DNA of 64,000 nt from Agromyces mediolanus (GTDB lineage: Bacteria > Actinomycetota > Actinomycetes > Actinomycetales > Microbacteriaceae), in the NCBI RefSeq assembly GCF_023715325.1, contig NZ_JAMBNX010000002.1, forward strand, positions 186,001 to 250,000, written 5' to 3'. Positions 1 through 8,844 of this stretch are shown here, piece after piece. The notes beneath the pieces were generated by a model that made no database searches, had not been told where the DNA came from, and saw only the letters and a list, made by a program, of their open reading frames with translations. The translations under genes were made by a program, and so were the position numbers. Each line of letters starts with the position of its first letter. Position 1 is the stretch's first letter.

Positions 1-776
1 TCGACGACGGCTACCCCGACCCGGAGCCGGCCCGCTGGTTCGGTGAGCTCACCGACGAGCGCGTGAGCTACCAGCGGAACGAGCAGAACCTCGGAGCCAA
101 CGGCAACTATCGCAAGGCGGTGGACCTCGTCGAGGCGGAGTACTTCGTCATGATGGGTGCGGACGACGTGATGGAGTCGAACTTCCTCGAGGTCGTCATG
201 CGCGCGTTCGCCTCGTTCCCCGACGCCGATGTCGTGCAGCCGGGAGTCCGGACCATCGACGAACACGGCGAGTTCAGCAATCCGCTCCCCGACCGGGTGA
301 AGTCCTGGTACGCACCGAAGACGAAGGTCCCTATTGTGCTGCAGGGCGAGGACATGGCGACCTCGCTCATCCGCGCGGACTGGGCCTACTTCCCGTCGCT
401 CGCCTGGCGCTCCGCCACCGTGAAGCGGATCGGCTTCCGCCAGGGGTACGACGTCGTGCAGGACCTCGCGCTCCTGCTCGACATCGCGGCCGAGAACGGC
501 ACGATGGTCGTCGACCCGGAGATCTCCTTCCGATACCGGCGGCACTCCGCCTCGGACTCGTCGGTGAAGGCGCTCGACGGTTCGCGTTTCGACGAGGAGC
601 GTCGCTTCTTCGAGTGGCAGGCCGACCGCTTCGGCGGGCTCGGGTGGAAGCGAAGCGCCCGCGCAGCCCGCAACCACTGGACGTCTCGGCTCAATGCGGT
701 GACGCTCATGGCCAAGGCGGTCGGGAAGGGCAAGTTCGATTCGCTCGGTACCCTCGCTCGTCACGTCTTCGGCTGA
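1..776 (+). CDS. GT2-family glycosyltransferase, 5' end outside window
   Basis: This frame is open from the first bases of the window, so the gene is cut at its 5' end. The visible part begins with the sugar-nucleotide motif DDG, and about 45 residues on comes the metal-binding region MMGADDVME. Both are typical of family 2 (GT-A fold) glycosyltransferases, which move a sugar from a nucleotide donor to a growing polysaccharide in the cytoplasm. The C-terminal part contains a WR/RRH-rich segment but no membrane segment. The donor and acceptor cannot be read from the sequence. It is the first gene of the surface-polysaccharide locus and ends just before a strong hairpin that separates it from convergent genes. 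Confidence 0.85.
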   Translation, partial: DDGYPDPEPARWFGELTDERVSYQRNEQNLGANGNYRKAVDLVEAEYFVMMGADDVMESNFLEVVMRAFASFPDADVVQPGVRTIDEHGEFSNPLPDRVKSWYAPKTKVPIVLQGEDMATSLIRADWAYFPSLAWRSATVKRIGFRQGYDVVQDLALLLDIAAENGTMVVDPEISFRYRRHSASDSSVKALDGSRFDEERRFFEWQADRFGGLGWKRSARAARNHWTSRLNAVTLMAKAVGKGKFDSLGTLARHVFG

Positions 777-792
777 CACCGATTCCAACGAC

Positions 793-823
793 CGGGCCCC
801 CTCACCAGTGGTGCGGGGGCCCG
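793..823. terminator. Bidirectional terminator hairpin
   Basis: CGGGCCCCC (793-801) pairs perfectly with GGGGGCCCG (815-823). An inner CACC/GGTG pairing extends the stem around a three-base loop, with one mismatch. It lies between the stop of the upstream glycosyltransferase and the stop of the convergent DUF2304 gene, so it can serve both strands. Confidence 0.75.
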
Positions 824-837
824 ATTCGCGTCAGCGC

Positions 838-1224
838 TCAGCGCGATGCGGAATCGGCGCCGTGCTCAGCTTCCGCGGACCTTTCGAGCTCCTCCACGCG
901 CACCGCGAGGAGCGCGACATCCTGAGCGAGGGTCTGCGCCTCCGACTCGAGCTTGGTGAGCTCCGAGGCGTGCTGGAGGCAGACGAGGAACAGGATCGCC
1001 AGGCTCACGAAGAACGCGAGGTTCGTCGGCACGGTGATCCCCACGAGTCCCGCGGCCCACTCGAGGGTGCCGGGGAACACTCCGACGATCAGCGCGAGGA
1101 CGCCAGCCACGAGCCACCAGGTCGCGTGGCGTTCGCGGAGGTGGCGTCGACGGAGCATCTCCACGACCACCAGAAGGACGAGGAGCGCGGCGACGATCCC
1201 GAGGATGTAACTGGCGATACTCAT
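838..1224 (-). CDS. DUF2304-type small membrane protein
   Basis: The product has 128 residues. It has three hydrophobic segments (about residues 4-22, 37-55 and 66-85) followed by a charged, coiled-coil-prone tail rich in Leu, Glu and Ala. This layout matches DUF2304 proteins, which usually sit beside DPM1-like glycosyltransferases in polysaccharide loci. A role as a membrane partner of the glycosyltransferase is plausible but not proven. The start codon overlaps the stop of the upstream gene in an ATGA arrangement, so the two are probably translated together. Confidence 0.75.
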   Translation of the reverse strand: MSIASYILGIVAALLVLLVVVEMLRRRHLRERHATWWLVAGVLALIVGVFPGTLEWAAGLVGITVPTNLAFFVSLAILFLVCLQHASELTKLESEAQTLAQDVALLAVRVEELERSAEAEHGADSASR

Positions 1225-1979
1225 TCGGCGCTCACATTCGCTTCACGGGAGACGTTGACCTCGCGAAGGGGGATCGGGGGGCGGATCAGCGCGAAGACGA
1301 GGGCGATCGTCGCACGCCCCAGGTACTTCGCCGCTTTCAGCGGGTTGTGCGACGGAGTCCCGCCGGCTCGCGGTCGCATCGCCACCGGCACCTGTCGGAT
1401 CGTGCAGCCGGACCGGGCGGCGATCACGAGCGATTCGATCGTGTCACCGAGGTACTCCGAGGGGTAGTGGTCGGAGAAGAGGCGAACGGCGCGGGGGCCG
1501 CTCGCGCGGAATCCCGACGTCGTGTCGGTGAGCTTGGTCTTCGCGATGCGGCTCAGAATCGTCGACAGGACCAGCATCGCCCACTTGCGCGGCCCGCGGA
1601 CCTCGTAGTCGCCCTCGCCGGCGAATCGAGCGCCGAGCACGACGTCCGCCTCTGCGAGTTCGGCCACCAGTGCCTCGACCCCGGCCGGATCGTGCTGCCC
1701 GTCGGAGTCGACCTGGACCACGTTGTCGAAGCCGTGCTGGAGGGCGTAGTTGAAGCCCACTCGCATCGCCCCGCCGACGCCGAGGTTGAACGGCAGCATC
1801 GCTACGATCGCGCCCGCCGACCTCGCCACCTCCGCGGTGGCGTCGGACGAGCCGTCGTCGACCACGAGGATGCTGACACCCGGAAGCTTCTCGTACGCCT
1901 CGGCGATCACCGCGGCGACGGACTCCTCCTCGTTGAGCGCCGGCATCACGATCAAAGTCTTGGCGAGTGGCGAGGGCAT
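1221..1979 (-). CDS. DPM1-like GT2 glycosyltransferase
   Basis: The product has 252 residues. It opens with VMPALNEEESV, followed by VVDDGSSD and VQVDSDGQHDP, the signatures of polyprenyl-phosphate sugar synthases (dolichyl-phosphate mannose synthase type, GT2). Such enzymes transfer a sugar from a nucleotide donor to a lipid phosphate at the inner face of the membrane. There is no C-terminal membrane domain; the overlapping DUF2304 gene may supply the anchor. A TAGAAT hexamer lies only 7 bases before the ATG, which suggests a leaderless mRNA. The sugar is unknown. Confidence 0.85.
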   Translation of the reverse strand: MPSPLAKTLIVMPALNEEESVAAVIAEAYEKLPGVSILVVDDGSSDATAEVARSAGAIVAMLPFNLGVGGAMRVGFNYALQHGFDNVVQVDSDGQHDPAGVEALVAELAEADVVLGARFAGEGDYEVRGPRKWAMLVLSTILSRIAKTKLTDTTSGFRASGPRAVRLFSDHYPSEYLGDTIESLVIAARSGCTIRQVPVAMRPRAGGTPSHNPLKAAKYLGRATIALVFALIRPPIPLREVNVSREANVSAE

Positions 1980-1986
1980 GGGCTCG

Positions 1987-1992
1987 ATTCTA
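1987..1992 (-). promoter_or_regulatory. -10 hexamer of a probably leaderless promoter
   Basis: On the minus strand the sequence reads TAGAAT, ending 7 bases before the ATG at 1979. A start of transcription 6-8 bases after the hexamer would fall on or beside the start codon. No clear -35 box is visible. Confidence 0.45.
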
Positions 1993-2028
1993 GTTGCTGA
2001 GCGTTGAGCGGTCGGTGCGACGAGGCCG

Positions 2029-3960
2029 TCAGTCGCGGTCCCGGGGCTCGCCGGCGAAGAAGAGCTCTTCCCATCCCGCGGCGGAGGTCAGTTCGGGCAG
2101 CGCGTCACGGTATCGCCGCGACAGTTCCGGCCAGCGCTTCTTCAGCTGGCGGTGCAGCCGTCGACTTTCGCGCAGGAGCCGTCGGAAGGTTCGCGGGTCC
2201 CTCGTGTATCGGACCTTCCCGCCGCCGTCCGCCGTCGAGACCAGGGCGCTGTCGAACTTCGGAAGGCGGAACCACGTCCCGTCCCGCTTCGACAGTTCGA
2301 CCTGCGGAGCACGGACGAACTCGGGCCGCGGCGCGGTCAGTGCCTGTCGGAGCACCATCCGGATCGTGAAGAGCGCCAGACGTGGTCCACGCGGTCCCTT
2401 GGCGGGCCGGCCGTCGGGGGAGTGATAGACCCGCTTGCCCTGGACCGGGGCCGGGGCTTCGGCTCCGCGGAGCACGGTCTTCTCCGGGAACGCCGTGGCG
2501 ATCTCCCGCAGGGTGCCCAGGATCGTCGGGAGCTCCGCCCGCATGTGCTCCGGCCCGCGCAGGATCTCGCGCAACGCGCGATGCCGCAGTTCGATCGGGT
2601 AATACTGCATGGCGAGGAGATGCCGGAGGTCCCAGCGCTGGCTGTCCTCGGTGATCGAGCCCCCACCGGGATGGGGCGAGTGCAGGAGCGCCGCCACGAA
2701 GCGGTTGCGGGCGTGGAAGTACGCCTGCCAGTCGATCGAATCGTCCTTGTCGAGCCAGGAGACGTGCCAGAGCGCAGCGCCCGGGAGGGTGACGGTCGGG
2801 TATCCGAGACCGCTCGCGCGCACGCTGTACTCGGCGTCGTCCCACTTGATGAAGGCGGGGAGCGCGTAGCCCGCCGTGCGCAGGACCTCGACGGGGATGA
2901 GGCAGAACCACCAGCCGTTGTAGTCCGCGTCCATACGGGCGTGCATCCAGCGGGTCTGCCGGAGATTGCTGTGCCGGAAGTCGTGAGGCACCTCGTCGTG
3001 CGGCTGGGCCCGCCAAACGAACGGCACGCTCTCGATCGTCTCCGCGAAGGCGTGCAGCACCGGGCGGTTGAGGAGATCGAACATGTGACCGCCGACGAGG
3101 ACCGGTCGCGCCGCGAACCTCGAGAAGCGGATGGCGCGGGCGATGCTCTCGGGCTCGATCTTCACATCGTCGTCGAGCACGATGAGCGAACCGCTCTCGT
3201 CCGCATCGACCGTCTCGTACATGGAGCGCGAGAACCCACCGGATCCGCCGAGGTTCGCCTGTCGGATCACACGGAGTCGATCCCCGAGCTCGCCGGCCAC
3301 CCCTGGGAAGGCCGGGTGGTCGGAGAGCAGCTCGGTGCCCTGGTCGATCACGTAGATCCGGTCGATCAGCTCCGACAGGGCCGCGTCGCCGGAGATGGCG
3401 TCGAGCGTCTCGACGCAGTACCCCGCCTTGTTCAGCGTCGTGATGCCGATCGATGCGCCACCGGTGCGCACGGGTGCGACATCGGTCTCCCACGCGCCGT
3501 CGAGCAGCACCAGATCCTCGCTCCCGGCGACGAGGTCGAACCAGTACCACCCACCGTCGCCGAACGACGTGACCGGCAGTTCGACGATCGTCTGCGCGTC
3601 CCCGCTCACCGCCTCCGATGCGACGCGCTGGGGAACGCCCTGAGCCGTCGAGCGGTAGACGAGCACGGTTCCACCGCCACGAGTGGCGACGCGCAGGCGG
3701 ACGCGGTCGACGACGGTCCAGCGCTGCCAGTACGACGCGGGGAACGCGTTGAAGTAGCTCGCCAGCGATGTCCGCTCGCCCGAGGCGACGCGCAGGCTCG
3801 TGCGCCCGAGGACGTCGTCGAGATGCGCCCGGTCGCTCACCCGCACCTCGCGCCCGCCGATGGACGCCCAGACGTCGGAGTCGACGTACAGCGGCAGGAC
3901 GTCGGGATCCGCATCCTGGGGGAAGACGACGTGCTGCAGTTCAGTCCAGTGATTGGCCAC
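2029..3960 (-). CDS. GlfT2-like galactofuranosyltransferase
   Basis: The product has 643 residues. An N-terminal beta-rich domain (about 1-170) precedes a GT2 catalytic domain with the metal motif LDDDVKIEPE near residue 263, then WDDAEYSVRA and HVSW further on. A long basic C-terminal segment follows. This order matches the mycobacterial galactan polymerase GlfT2 and its relatives, which add galactofuranose from UDP-Galf at the cytoplasmic face. No UDP-galactopyranose mutase gene lies in this window, so Galf is inferred only from the family; other furanose or hexose donors are possible. The start is a GTG. The flippase gene lies 56 bases upstream on the same strand, so co-transcription is likely. 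Confidence 0.8.
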   Translation of the reverse strand: MANHWTELQHVVFPQDADPDVLPLYVDSDVWASIGGREVRVSDRAHLDDVLGRTSLRVASGERTSLASYFNAFPASYWQRWTVVDRVRLRVATRGGGTVLVYRSTAQGVPQRVASEAVSGDAQTIVELPVTSFGDGGWYWFDLVAGSEDLVLLDGAWETDVAPVRTGGASIGITTLNKAGYCVETLDAISGDAALSELIDRIYVIDQGTELLSDHPAFPGVAGELGDRLRVIRQANLGGSGGFSRSMYETVDADESGSLIVLDDDVKIEPESIARAIRFSRFAARPVLVGGHMFDLLNRPVLHAFAETIESVPFVWRAQPHDEVPHDFRHSNLRQTRWMHARMDADYNGWWFCLIPVEVLRTAGYALPAFIKWDDAEYSVRASGLGYPTVTLPGAALWHVSWLDKDDSIDWQAYFHARNRFVAALLHSPHPGGGSITEDSQRWDLRHLLAMQYYPIELRHRALREILRGPEHMRAELPTILGTLREIATAFPEKTVLRGAEAPAPVQGKRVYHSPDGRPAKGPRGPRLALFTIRMVLRQALTAPRPEFVRAPQVELSKRDGTWFRLPKFDSALVSTADGGGKVRYTRDPRTFRRLLRESRRLHRQLKKRWPELSRRYRDALPELTSAAGWEELFFAGEPRDRD

Positions 3961-4016
3961 GGCGGTTACGGTGCTCCGGAGTCGAAAGGCGGCCAGCGGA
4001 TCGGGCCGCTACGAGC

Positions 4017-5237
4017 CTAGCTTGCCGCGCTGCGCAGTCGCGGAATCAGCCGCAGCAGCTGGACGCCGAGGACGCACAGCTCGGCGATCGCGAGGCCCCA
4101 GGCGACCCCCGGCGCCCCGAGCAGGAACAGCAGCGGCGTCATGAGCGCCGTGCCGACGATCGCCCCGACGATGGTGCTGGAGGCCAGCACCCGGTCCATG
4201 CCGAACGCGGTGAGGCAGGCGAACCCGGTCAGCTGGGATGCGAGGATCGCGGCGAGGTTGATCGCCATCGGGACGGCGAGCGCCACGGTGATCGCCAGCG
4301 TCCCGCCCGAGAGCAGGTCACCGATCCATGGCCCGGCGAGCGCGTACATGAGTCCGCCCGCCCCGCCGATGACGACGGCGAGCACGGTCACGCGGGCGGC
4401 ACGGCGCGCCATCACGCGCTCGTCCGGGTTCGGCACCCATCCCTGCGCCACTTGGACCACCGGGCGGGTCGCATAGAGCGAAAGCCGGACGATCCGCTCG
4501 GCGAGCGCGTAGGCGGCCGTGGCCTGGGGGAGGAAGACCTCGACCAGGACGATCGGGACGTTGAGGTACACCGAGGAGGTCGCGGACATCGCCACCGGGG
4601 CCGCCTGCCCGCGCAGCCCCCGGATCGCTCGGATTACCGAGATCCCGGGAGTCCATCCGCGGTACCTTCGGAGGATGTCCCAGGACGAGAGCAGCCCGGC
4701 CGCGAGTACTCCGGCGAGCTGCAGCGCGGCGAACCAGACGGCGTCACGGGTCACGATCAGCACGACGGCACCCGCGACCGTGCCGATCGTCCTGGGCCCG
4801 GTGTCGAGGAGCAGGAACCGCAGGGGGCTCGCCTCTCCCACGTAGAACCATCCGGCGCCGAGGCTGACGAGCGTGCCGCTCGCGACCGTCAGCGCCGCCA
4901 AGAGCGGGTAGCCCGGGACGAGCGCCACGGCGATGAGCACGGCGATGGGGACGATGACGACGGCCAGCCACATGCGGCTGAGCAGCGAATCGTAGAAGTA
5001 CGCGCCTCGCCGCTCGGGCTCGAGCGCGGCGACCCTGGTCGGGCCCACGACGCCCCACCCGTAGACGGCCAGGACCGAGGCGAAGCCGGCCACGGCCTGG
5101 GCCACGGCGATCGCCGCCCAGGCGCGGTCGCCGGCCGCGATGATCACGGTCGGAATGACGGCCAGGCTGACCACGCCGGAGACGACGACCGACAAGCCGT
5201 AGCCGCCCGCGAAGCGCACTGCGGTCCGTGTTCTCAT
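4017..5237 (-). CDS. Wzx-type polysaccharide flippase
   Basis: The product has about 406 residues and is almost wholly hydrophobic, with roughly 12 membrane segments. It resembles the MATE/MVF-fold flippases that move lipid-linked oligosaccharides across the membrane. I chose the ATG at 5237 because GAGGAG stands 10 bases before it and the protein then opens with MRTRTAVRFAGG, a normal start for this family. An in-frame ATG at 5288 would add 17 residues rich in Pro and Arg. It sits between the GlfT2-like gene and a divergent LicD-type gene. The locus also has an ABC exporter, so two export routes may exist. Confidence 0.75.
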   Translation of the reverse strand: MRTRTAVRFAGGYGLSVVVSGVVSLAVIPTVIIAAGDRAWAAIAVAQAVAGFASVLAVYGWGVVGPTRVAALEPERRGAYFYDSLLSRMWLAVVIVPIAVLIAVALVPGYPLLAALTVASGTLVSLGAGWFYVGEASPLRFLLLDTGPRTIGTVAGAVVLIVTRDAVWFAALQLAGVLAAGLLSSWDILRRYRGWTPGISVIRAIRGLRGQAAPVAMSATSSVYLNVPIVLVEVFLPQATAAYALAERIVRLSLYATRPVVQVAQGWVPNPDERVMARRAARVTVLAVVIGGAGGLMYALAGPWIGDLLSGGTLAITVALAVPMAINLAAILASQLTGFACLTAFGMDRVLASSTIVGAIVGTALMTPLLFLLGAPGVAWGLAIAELCVLGVQLLRLIPRLRSAAS

Positions 5238-5314
5238 CCGCGGTGGTCTCCTCGGGCCGGTGGCGCCCGGGTCGGGCGGTCGATCCATTCTGCCTCACCC
5301 GACCGTCCGGTGCG

Positions 5315-5344
5315 TTGGCGTGGGTCCGCTCGCGCCTCTAGACT
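5315..5344 (+). promoter_or_regulatory. Promoter of the LicD-methyltransferase gene
   Basis: TTGGCG (5315-5320) and TAGACT (5339-5344) are separated by 18 bases and lie 53 bases before the chosen start at 5398. They resemble -35 and -10 boxes of a housekeeping sigma factor. Confidence 0.5.
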
Positions 5345-5397
5345 GGCTGCTGGATCGGGTGACGGCGAGGGCTGCCGGACGGGGGAACGGAGGTCCG

Positions 5398-6927
5398 ATG
5401 TCTTTTCAGCCCGCGAACCCGGCTGGTCCGCGCAAACTGGTCGTACGACGACGGTGGCTCGAGTGGACCGCTCCGAGCAGCGATCCTCGGCGTGACGTCG
5501 ACCTCTTCGTCGAGGGCCACCGGATGTGGTCGGGGCGGACGGAGCGTCCGAATCCGCGAACGCAGCGGGTGGTGTGGCCCCGGACGTTGCGCCCCTACCT
5601 CCGCGGCGACGGCGAGGCGGAGGTCCGTTCCCCGAACGGCGAGGTGCTCGCGACGGGCCGGTACTCGTTCGGTGAGTCCAGATCCGGCTGGGACCTGCGT
5701 GCGGTCGGCGCGGCGGCGCTCGTGGTGGACAAATGGGGCAAGCTCGCGACCGCCCCGAGCAAGAGCCTGCACCTCCTCCTGTTGCACGAGCTCGACGGAG
5801 TCATCCGGCAGCTGCAGGATGCCGGATACACGACGAGCGTCACCGGAGGCACCCTGCTCGGCGCCGTGCGGGCGGGCGAGATCCTCGAGCGCGACGACGA
5901 CGTCGACGTCGTCGTCTATCTCGGTGAGGTCGGACCCGAGCAGGTGTCACTCGCCTCGTACGGCATCCAACGCGCGCTCGAGCGGGCGGGGCGCCGGGTG
6001 ATCCGCCACAGCGACGCGCATCTGCAGATTCCCGTCGAAGACCACGCCGGAGACGCGCACGTCGACGTGTTCCTCGGGTTCCACCACGAGGGGCGTTATC
6101 ACCAGCCGATCGCCGTGCGCGGCGAGCTGCCGGTCGAGGCGATCCTCCCGCTCGGCGCGGTTCACCTCGCCGGTCGGGAGTTTCCGGCGGTCGCCGATCC
6201 CGAACGCTGGCTCGAGCTCTGCTACGGACCGGATTGGCGCACGCCGGACCCGGCGTTCCGCTTCCGCACCCCGGCGACCACGCGACGACGGTTCGAGAAC
6301 TGGTTCGGCGTGTACGACCTCAACCGGCATTTCTGGGAGCAGTGGCTGAACCGGCGCCCCGTCTCCTGGGAGGCGGACGCCGAACAGCTCCATGCGCTGC
6401 TGCCGCGCGCCACCCGGGTGATCGATCTCGGCTGCGGCACCGGAGCCAACGCGCGGTACCTCTCGGAACGAGGCCACCGGGTGCTCGCCCTCGACTACGC
6501 GATCGCCGCGGTGAAGGCCGCCGAGCGGATGTCGGGCGGCTCGTTCGAGGTGCGACGCGTGAATGCCGCCGACCGGCGGGACCTGATCGGGACGGCCGCC
6601 GACGAGCGCTCCTCCGGCGTCGAGCCGAACGTGCTGCTCAGCGACGTCCTCGCATATCTGACGCGACCCACCCGCGAGAACGTCTACCGCTTCCTCCAGC
6701 TCGTGCTCGGCTCCGGCGGGCGCGTACTGGCGTCGTTCCCCGTCAACCCGTCGCTCCGATACGAGCACGAGCGGCCGGACACCTGGCACCTTCCGCTCGA
6801 CTGGCTCAGTGAGGAGATCGAGCCGTTCGGGCTCGGCTTCGAGGTGATCGGCCAGGAGTATCGTCGCACGAGCGCAGGGGTGCGCAGATTCGCCACCGTG
6901 GTGATCGAGCGCAGGCACCACGCATGA
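5398..6927 (+). CDS. LicD-like nucleotidyltransferase domain fused to SAM methyltransferase
   Basis: The product has 509 residues. Residues about 1-100 form a beta-rich region I do not recognise. Residues about 130-280 carry GGTLLGAVRAGEILERDDDV, the core signature of LicD-type phosphoryl-polyol or phosphocholine transferases. Residues about 330-500 form a class I methyltransferase, with VIDLGCGTGANARYL as the SAM-binding loop. LicD proteins attach phospho-substituents to surface sugars; the fused methyltransferase suggests the same protein also methylates the sugar or substituent. The ATG at 5398 follows GGAGG by 4 bases, which decides the start. Substrates are unknown. Confidence 0.75.
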   Translation: MSFQPANPAGPRKLVVRRRWLEWTAPSSDPRRDVDLFVEGHRMWSGRTERPNPRTQRVVWPRTLRPYLRGDGEAEVRSPNGEVLATGRYSFGESRSGWDLRAVGAAALVVDKWGKLATAPSKSLHLLLLHELDGVIRQLQDAGYTTSVTGGTLLGAVRAGEILERDDDVDVVVYLGEVGPEQVSLASYGIQRALERAGRRVIRHSDAHLQIPVEDHAGDAHVDVFLGFHHEGRYHQPIAVRGELPVEAILPLGAVHLAGREFPAVADPERWLELCYGPDWRTPDPAFRFRTPATTRRRFENWFGVYDLNRHFWEQWLNRRPVSWEADAEQLHALLPRATRVIDLGCGTGANARYLSERGHRVLALDYAIAAVKAAERMSGGSFEVRRVNAADRRDLIGTAADERSSGVEPNVLLSDVLAYLTRPTRENVYRFLQLVLGSGGRVLASFPVNPSLRYEHERPDTWHLPLDWLSEEIEPFGLGFEVIGQEYRRTSAGVRRFATVVIERRHHA

Positions 6928-6958
6928 CCGGATTCGGAACGAACCTTTGGAGGACCCG

Positions 6959-7159
6959 ATGAGCAGACTCCGACGGGCGGTTTCTCGACTGGCGGGGCGG
7001 AAGCCCCGTCCCGCATCGAGCGCTCCCGACGTCGCCAGGCTCGAGCGAGAGCTCACCGAGGTCCGACGCGAACTCGACGAACTGCGCTCCGAGGCCCGTC
7101 GGGCAGCCGAGCTCTACGACCTCGTCTTCGAGCGTTTGGGCGAGGACGCGGCGCGCTGA
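6959..7159 (+). CDS. Small coiled-coil protein
   Basis: The product has 66 residues. A basic N-terminus (about 1-25) is followed by heptad-like Leu/Glu/Arg repeats from about residue 27 to 60, strongly suggesting a coiled coil. There is no signal peptide and no membrane segment. GGAGG lies 5 bases before the ATG, so expression is credible. It starts 31 bases after the LicD-methyltransferase gene and is probably co-transcribed. The function is unknown; an adaptor for polysaccharide enzymes would be a guess. Confidence 0.6.
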   Translation: MSRLRRAVSRLAGRKPRPASSAPDVARLERELTEVRRELDELRSEARRAAELYDLVFERLGEDAAR

Positions 7160-7217
7160 TCTGCGCCGCCGTGTCGCCCCGCCCGGCGCGCGCAGTGGCG
7201 ACGGGAGCGCGGCACGC

Positions 7218-7964
7218 TCACCGGTTCGACGACTTGAGGGCGGCGATCGCCTCGTCGACGGACCCGTCGAAGATCGCGCGGCCGCGCTGCAGCACGATCC
7301 CGCGTTCGCAGAGCTCGGCCACCATACCGAGGTCGTGGCTCACGATGAAGAGCGTCTTCCTGGCGGCGACGAGTTCGCGGATCTTGGTCTTGCACTTCTC
7401 CCGGAACGGCGCATCGCCGACCGCCAGCACTTCGTCGACGAGGAGGATGTCGAGCGAGGTGTGGATGGCCACTGAGAAGGCGAGCCGAACGAACATGCCG
7501 GAGGAGTAGTGCTTCACCTCGGTGTCGATGAACTCCCCGATCTCGGAGAAGTCGACGATCTCGTCGAACTTCGCGTCGATCTCGTCCTTCGACATGCCGA
7601 GGATCGCGGCGTTCAGATACACGTTCTCGCGCCCGCTGAGGTCGGGATGGAAGCCGGCTCCGACTTCGATGAGGCCGGCCACGCGCCCCCGCGTGAGGAT
7701 GCGTCCCGCATCGGGCCGAAGCACCCCGGAGACGAGCTTCAGGAGCGTCGACTTGCCCGAGCCGTTGTAGCCGAGCAGCGCGATCGACTCGCCCTCGCCC
7801 ACGGTGATGTCGATCTCGTCGAGCGCCTCGAAGCTCGTCGAGATGCGCTTGCGCTGCAGCCACGCGACGAAAGTCTCCTTGAAGGAGTGCGTGTGCTGGA
7901 GTCGATACGTCTTGCGCACCCCCTCGATGATGATGCGAGGTGCGGCGTCAGAGGTCCTGGGCAA
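7218..7964 (-). CDS. Polysaccharide ABC exporter, ATP-binding subunit (Wzt/TagH type)
   Basis: The product has 248 residues. It has a Walker A GYNGSGKST, the family-typical Q-loop region VGAGFHPDLSGRENVYLN, the signature KHYSSGMFVRLAFS and Walker B DILLVDEVLAVGD. The VGAGFHPDLSGREN segment is characteristic of exporters of O-antigens and teichoic acids. There is no C-terminal carbohydrate-binding extension, unlike Wzt(O9a). The gene overlaps the end of the permease gene by 17 bases. The pair should export an undecaprenyl-linked polymer from the cytoplasm. Confidence 0.92.
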   Translation of the reverse strand: MPRTSDAAPRIIIEGVRKTYRLQHTHSFKETFVAWLQRKRISTSFEALDEIDITVGEGESIALLGYNGSGKSTLLKLVSGVLRPDAGRILTRGRVAGLIEVGAGFHPDLSGRENVYLNAAILGMSKDEIDAKFDEIVDFSEIGEFIDTEVKHYSSGMFVRLAFSVAIHTSLDILLVDEVLAVGDAPFREKCKTKIRELVAARKTLFIVSHDLGMVAELCERGIVLQRGRAIFDGSVDEAIAALKSSNR

Positions 7965-8820
7965 AGCGGCCCTCCAGCTTCCTGAAGACGAGCTGCCCGA
8001 CGAGCAGGAGCACGAGTGCGACGATGACGCCCGTGCCGGCGAAGAGCCACAGATGCTCGGGACGTTCGGCGAGCTCGGAGGTCGTCGGGTACCAGAACGC
8101 CGAATGGAACAGCTCCACCGCGGCGGTCAGCGGGTTGGCCATGTAGAGGTCGAACAGCCACGCGGGGGCCTTGTCGCGAACCATGGTGAACGAGTAGAGC
8201 ACCGGCGACGTCCACGTGGCGAAGAGCAGGATCAGCTCGACCAGGTTCTGCGCATCGCGGTAGGAGACGTTGACGGCGCCGAAGATCATGCCGAGGCCGG
8301 TCGCGAGGAGCAGCACGATCACGATGGCGAGCAGCGCACCGGCCAGTTGGACGACGGTCGGCACCCAGCCGACGAAGAGGCAGACCACCAGGAGAATGCT
8401 CAGCTGCGGGAGGAAATGCACGAAGGCGATGAAGACGTCGGCGATCGGGAAGAGCTCCCGCGGCAGGTAGATCTTCTTGACCAGCGCCTTGTTGTTCACG
8501 ATCGACTTGGTCGCGTTGCCGAACGCCTCGTTGAAGAGGTTCACCACGACGATGCCCGAGAAGAGGTAGATCGGGAACCCCTCGATGCCGCGGTTCAGGT
8601 TCAGGAACACGCCCATCACGACGTAGAAGATCAAGAACTGCGCGGTCGGCTTGACGTAGGACCAGGCCCACCCGAGCACGGAGCCGTGGTAGCGCGTCAG
8701 CACCCCTTTCCGCACGAGGAGCCGCAGCAGATAGCGGTAGCGGAAGACGTCCGCGATGCCGCGGCTCGTGCCGGGGACGACGAAGCCGGACAGATCGGCG
8801 GAGGACTGCGGCTCGGACAT
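7948..8820 (-). CDS. Polysaccharide ABC exporter, permease subunit (Wzm/TagG type)
   Basis: The product has 290 residues with six predicted membrane segments. It has the ABC-2 signature region RYHGSVLGWAWSYVKPTAQF near the N-terminus, typical of teichoic-acid and O-antigen export permeases. It overlaps the ATPase gene, with which it should form a 2+2 complex in the cytoplasmic membrane. A TAGAAT hexamer ends 7 bases before its ATG, suggesting that a transcript starts here rather than only upstream at the ligase genes. Confidence 0.92.
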   Translation of the reverse strand: MSEPQSSADLSGFVVPGTSRGIADVFRYRYLLRLLVRKGVLTRYHGSVLGWAWSYVKPTAQFLIFYVVMGVFLNLNRGIEGFPIYLFSGIVVVNLFNEAFGNATKSIVNNKALVKKIYLPRELFPIADVFIAFVHFLPQLSILLVVCLFVGWVPTVVQLAGALLAIVIVLLLATGLGMIFGAVNVSYRDAQNLVELILLFATWTSPVLYSFTMVRDKAPAWLFDLYMANPLTAAVELFHSAFWYPTTSELAERPEHLWLFAGTGVIVALVLLLVGQLVFRKLEGRFAQDL

Positions 8821-8827
8821 CCCGACG

Positions 8828-8833
8828 ATTCTA
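8828..8833 (-). promoter_or_regulatory. -10 hexamer of a probably leaderless promoter
   Basis: Minus-strand TAGAAT lies 7 bases before the ATG of the export permease. It matches the spacing seen before the gene ending at 1979. No clear -35 is visible. Confidence 0.45.
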
Positions 8834-8844
8834 GTCGGCCGCGC

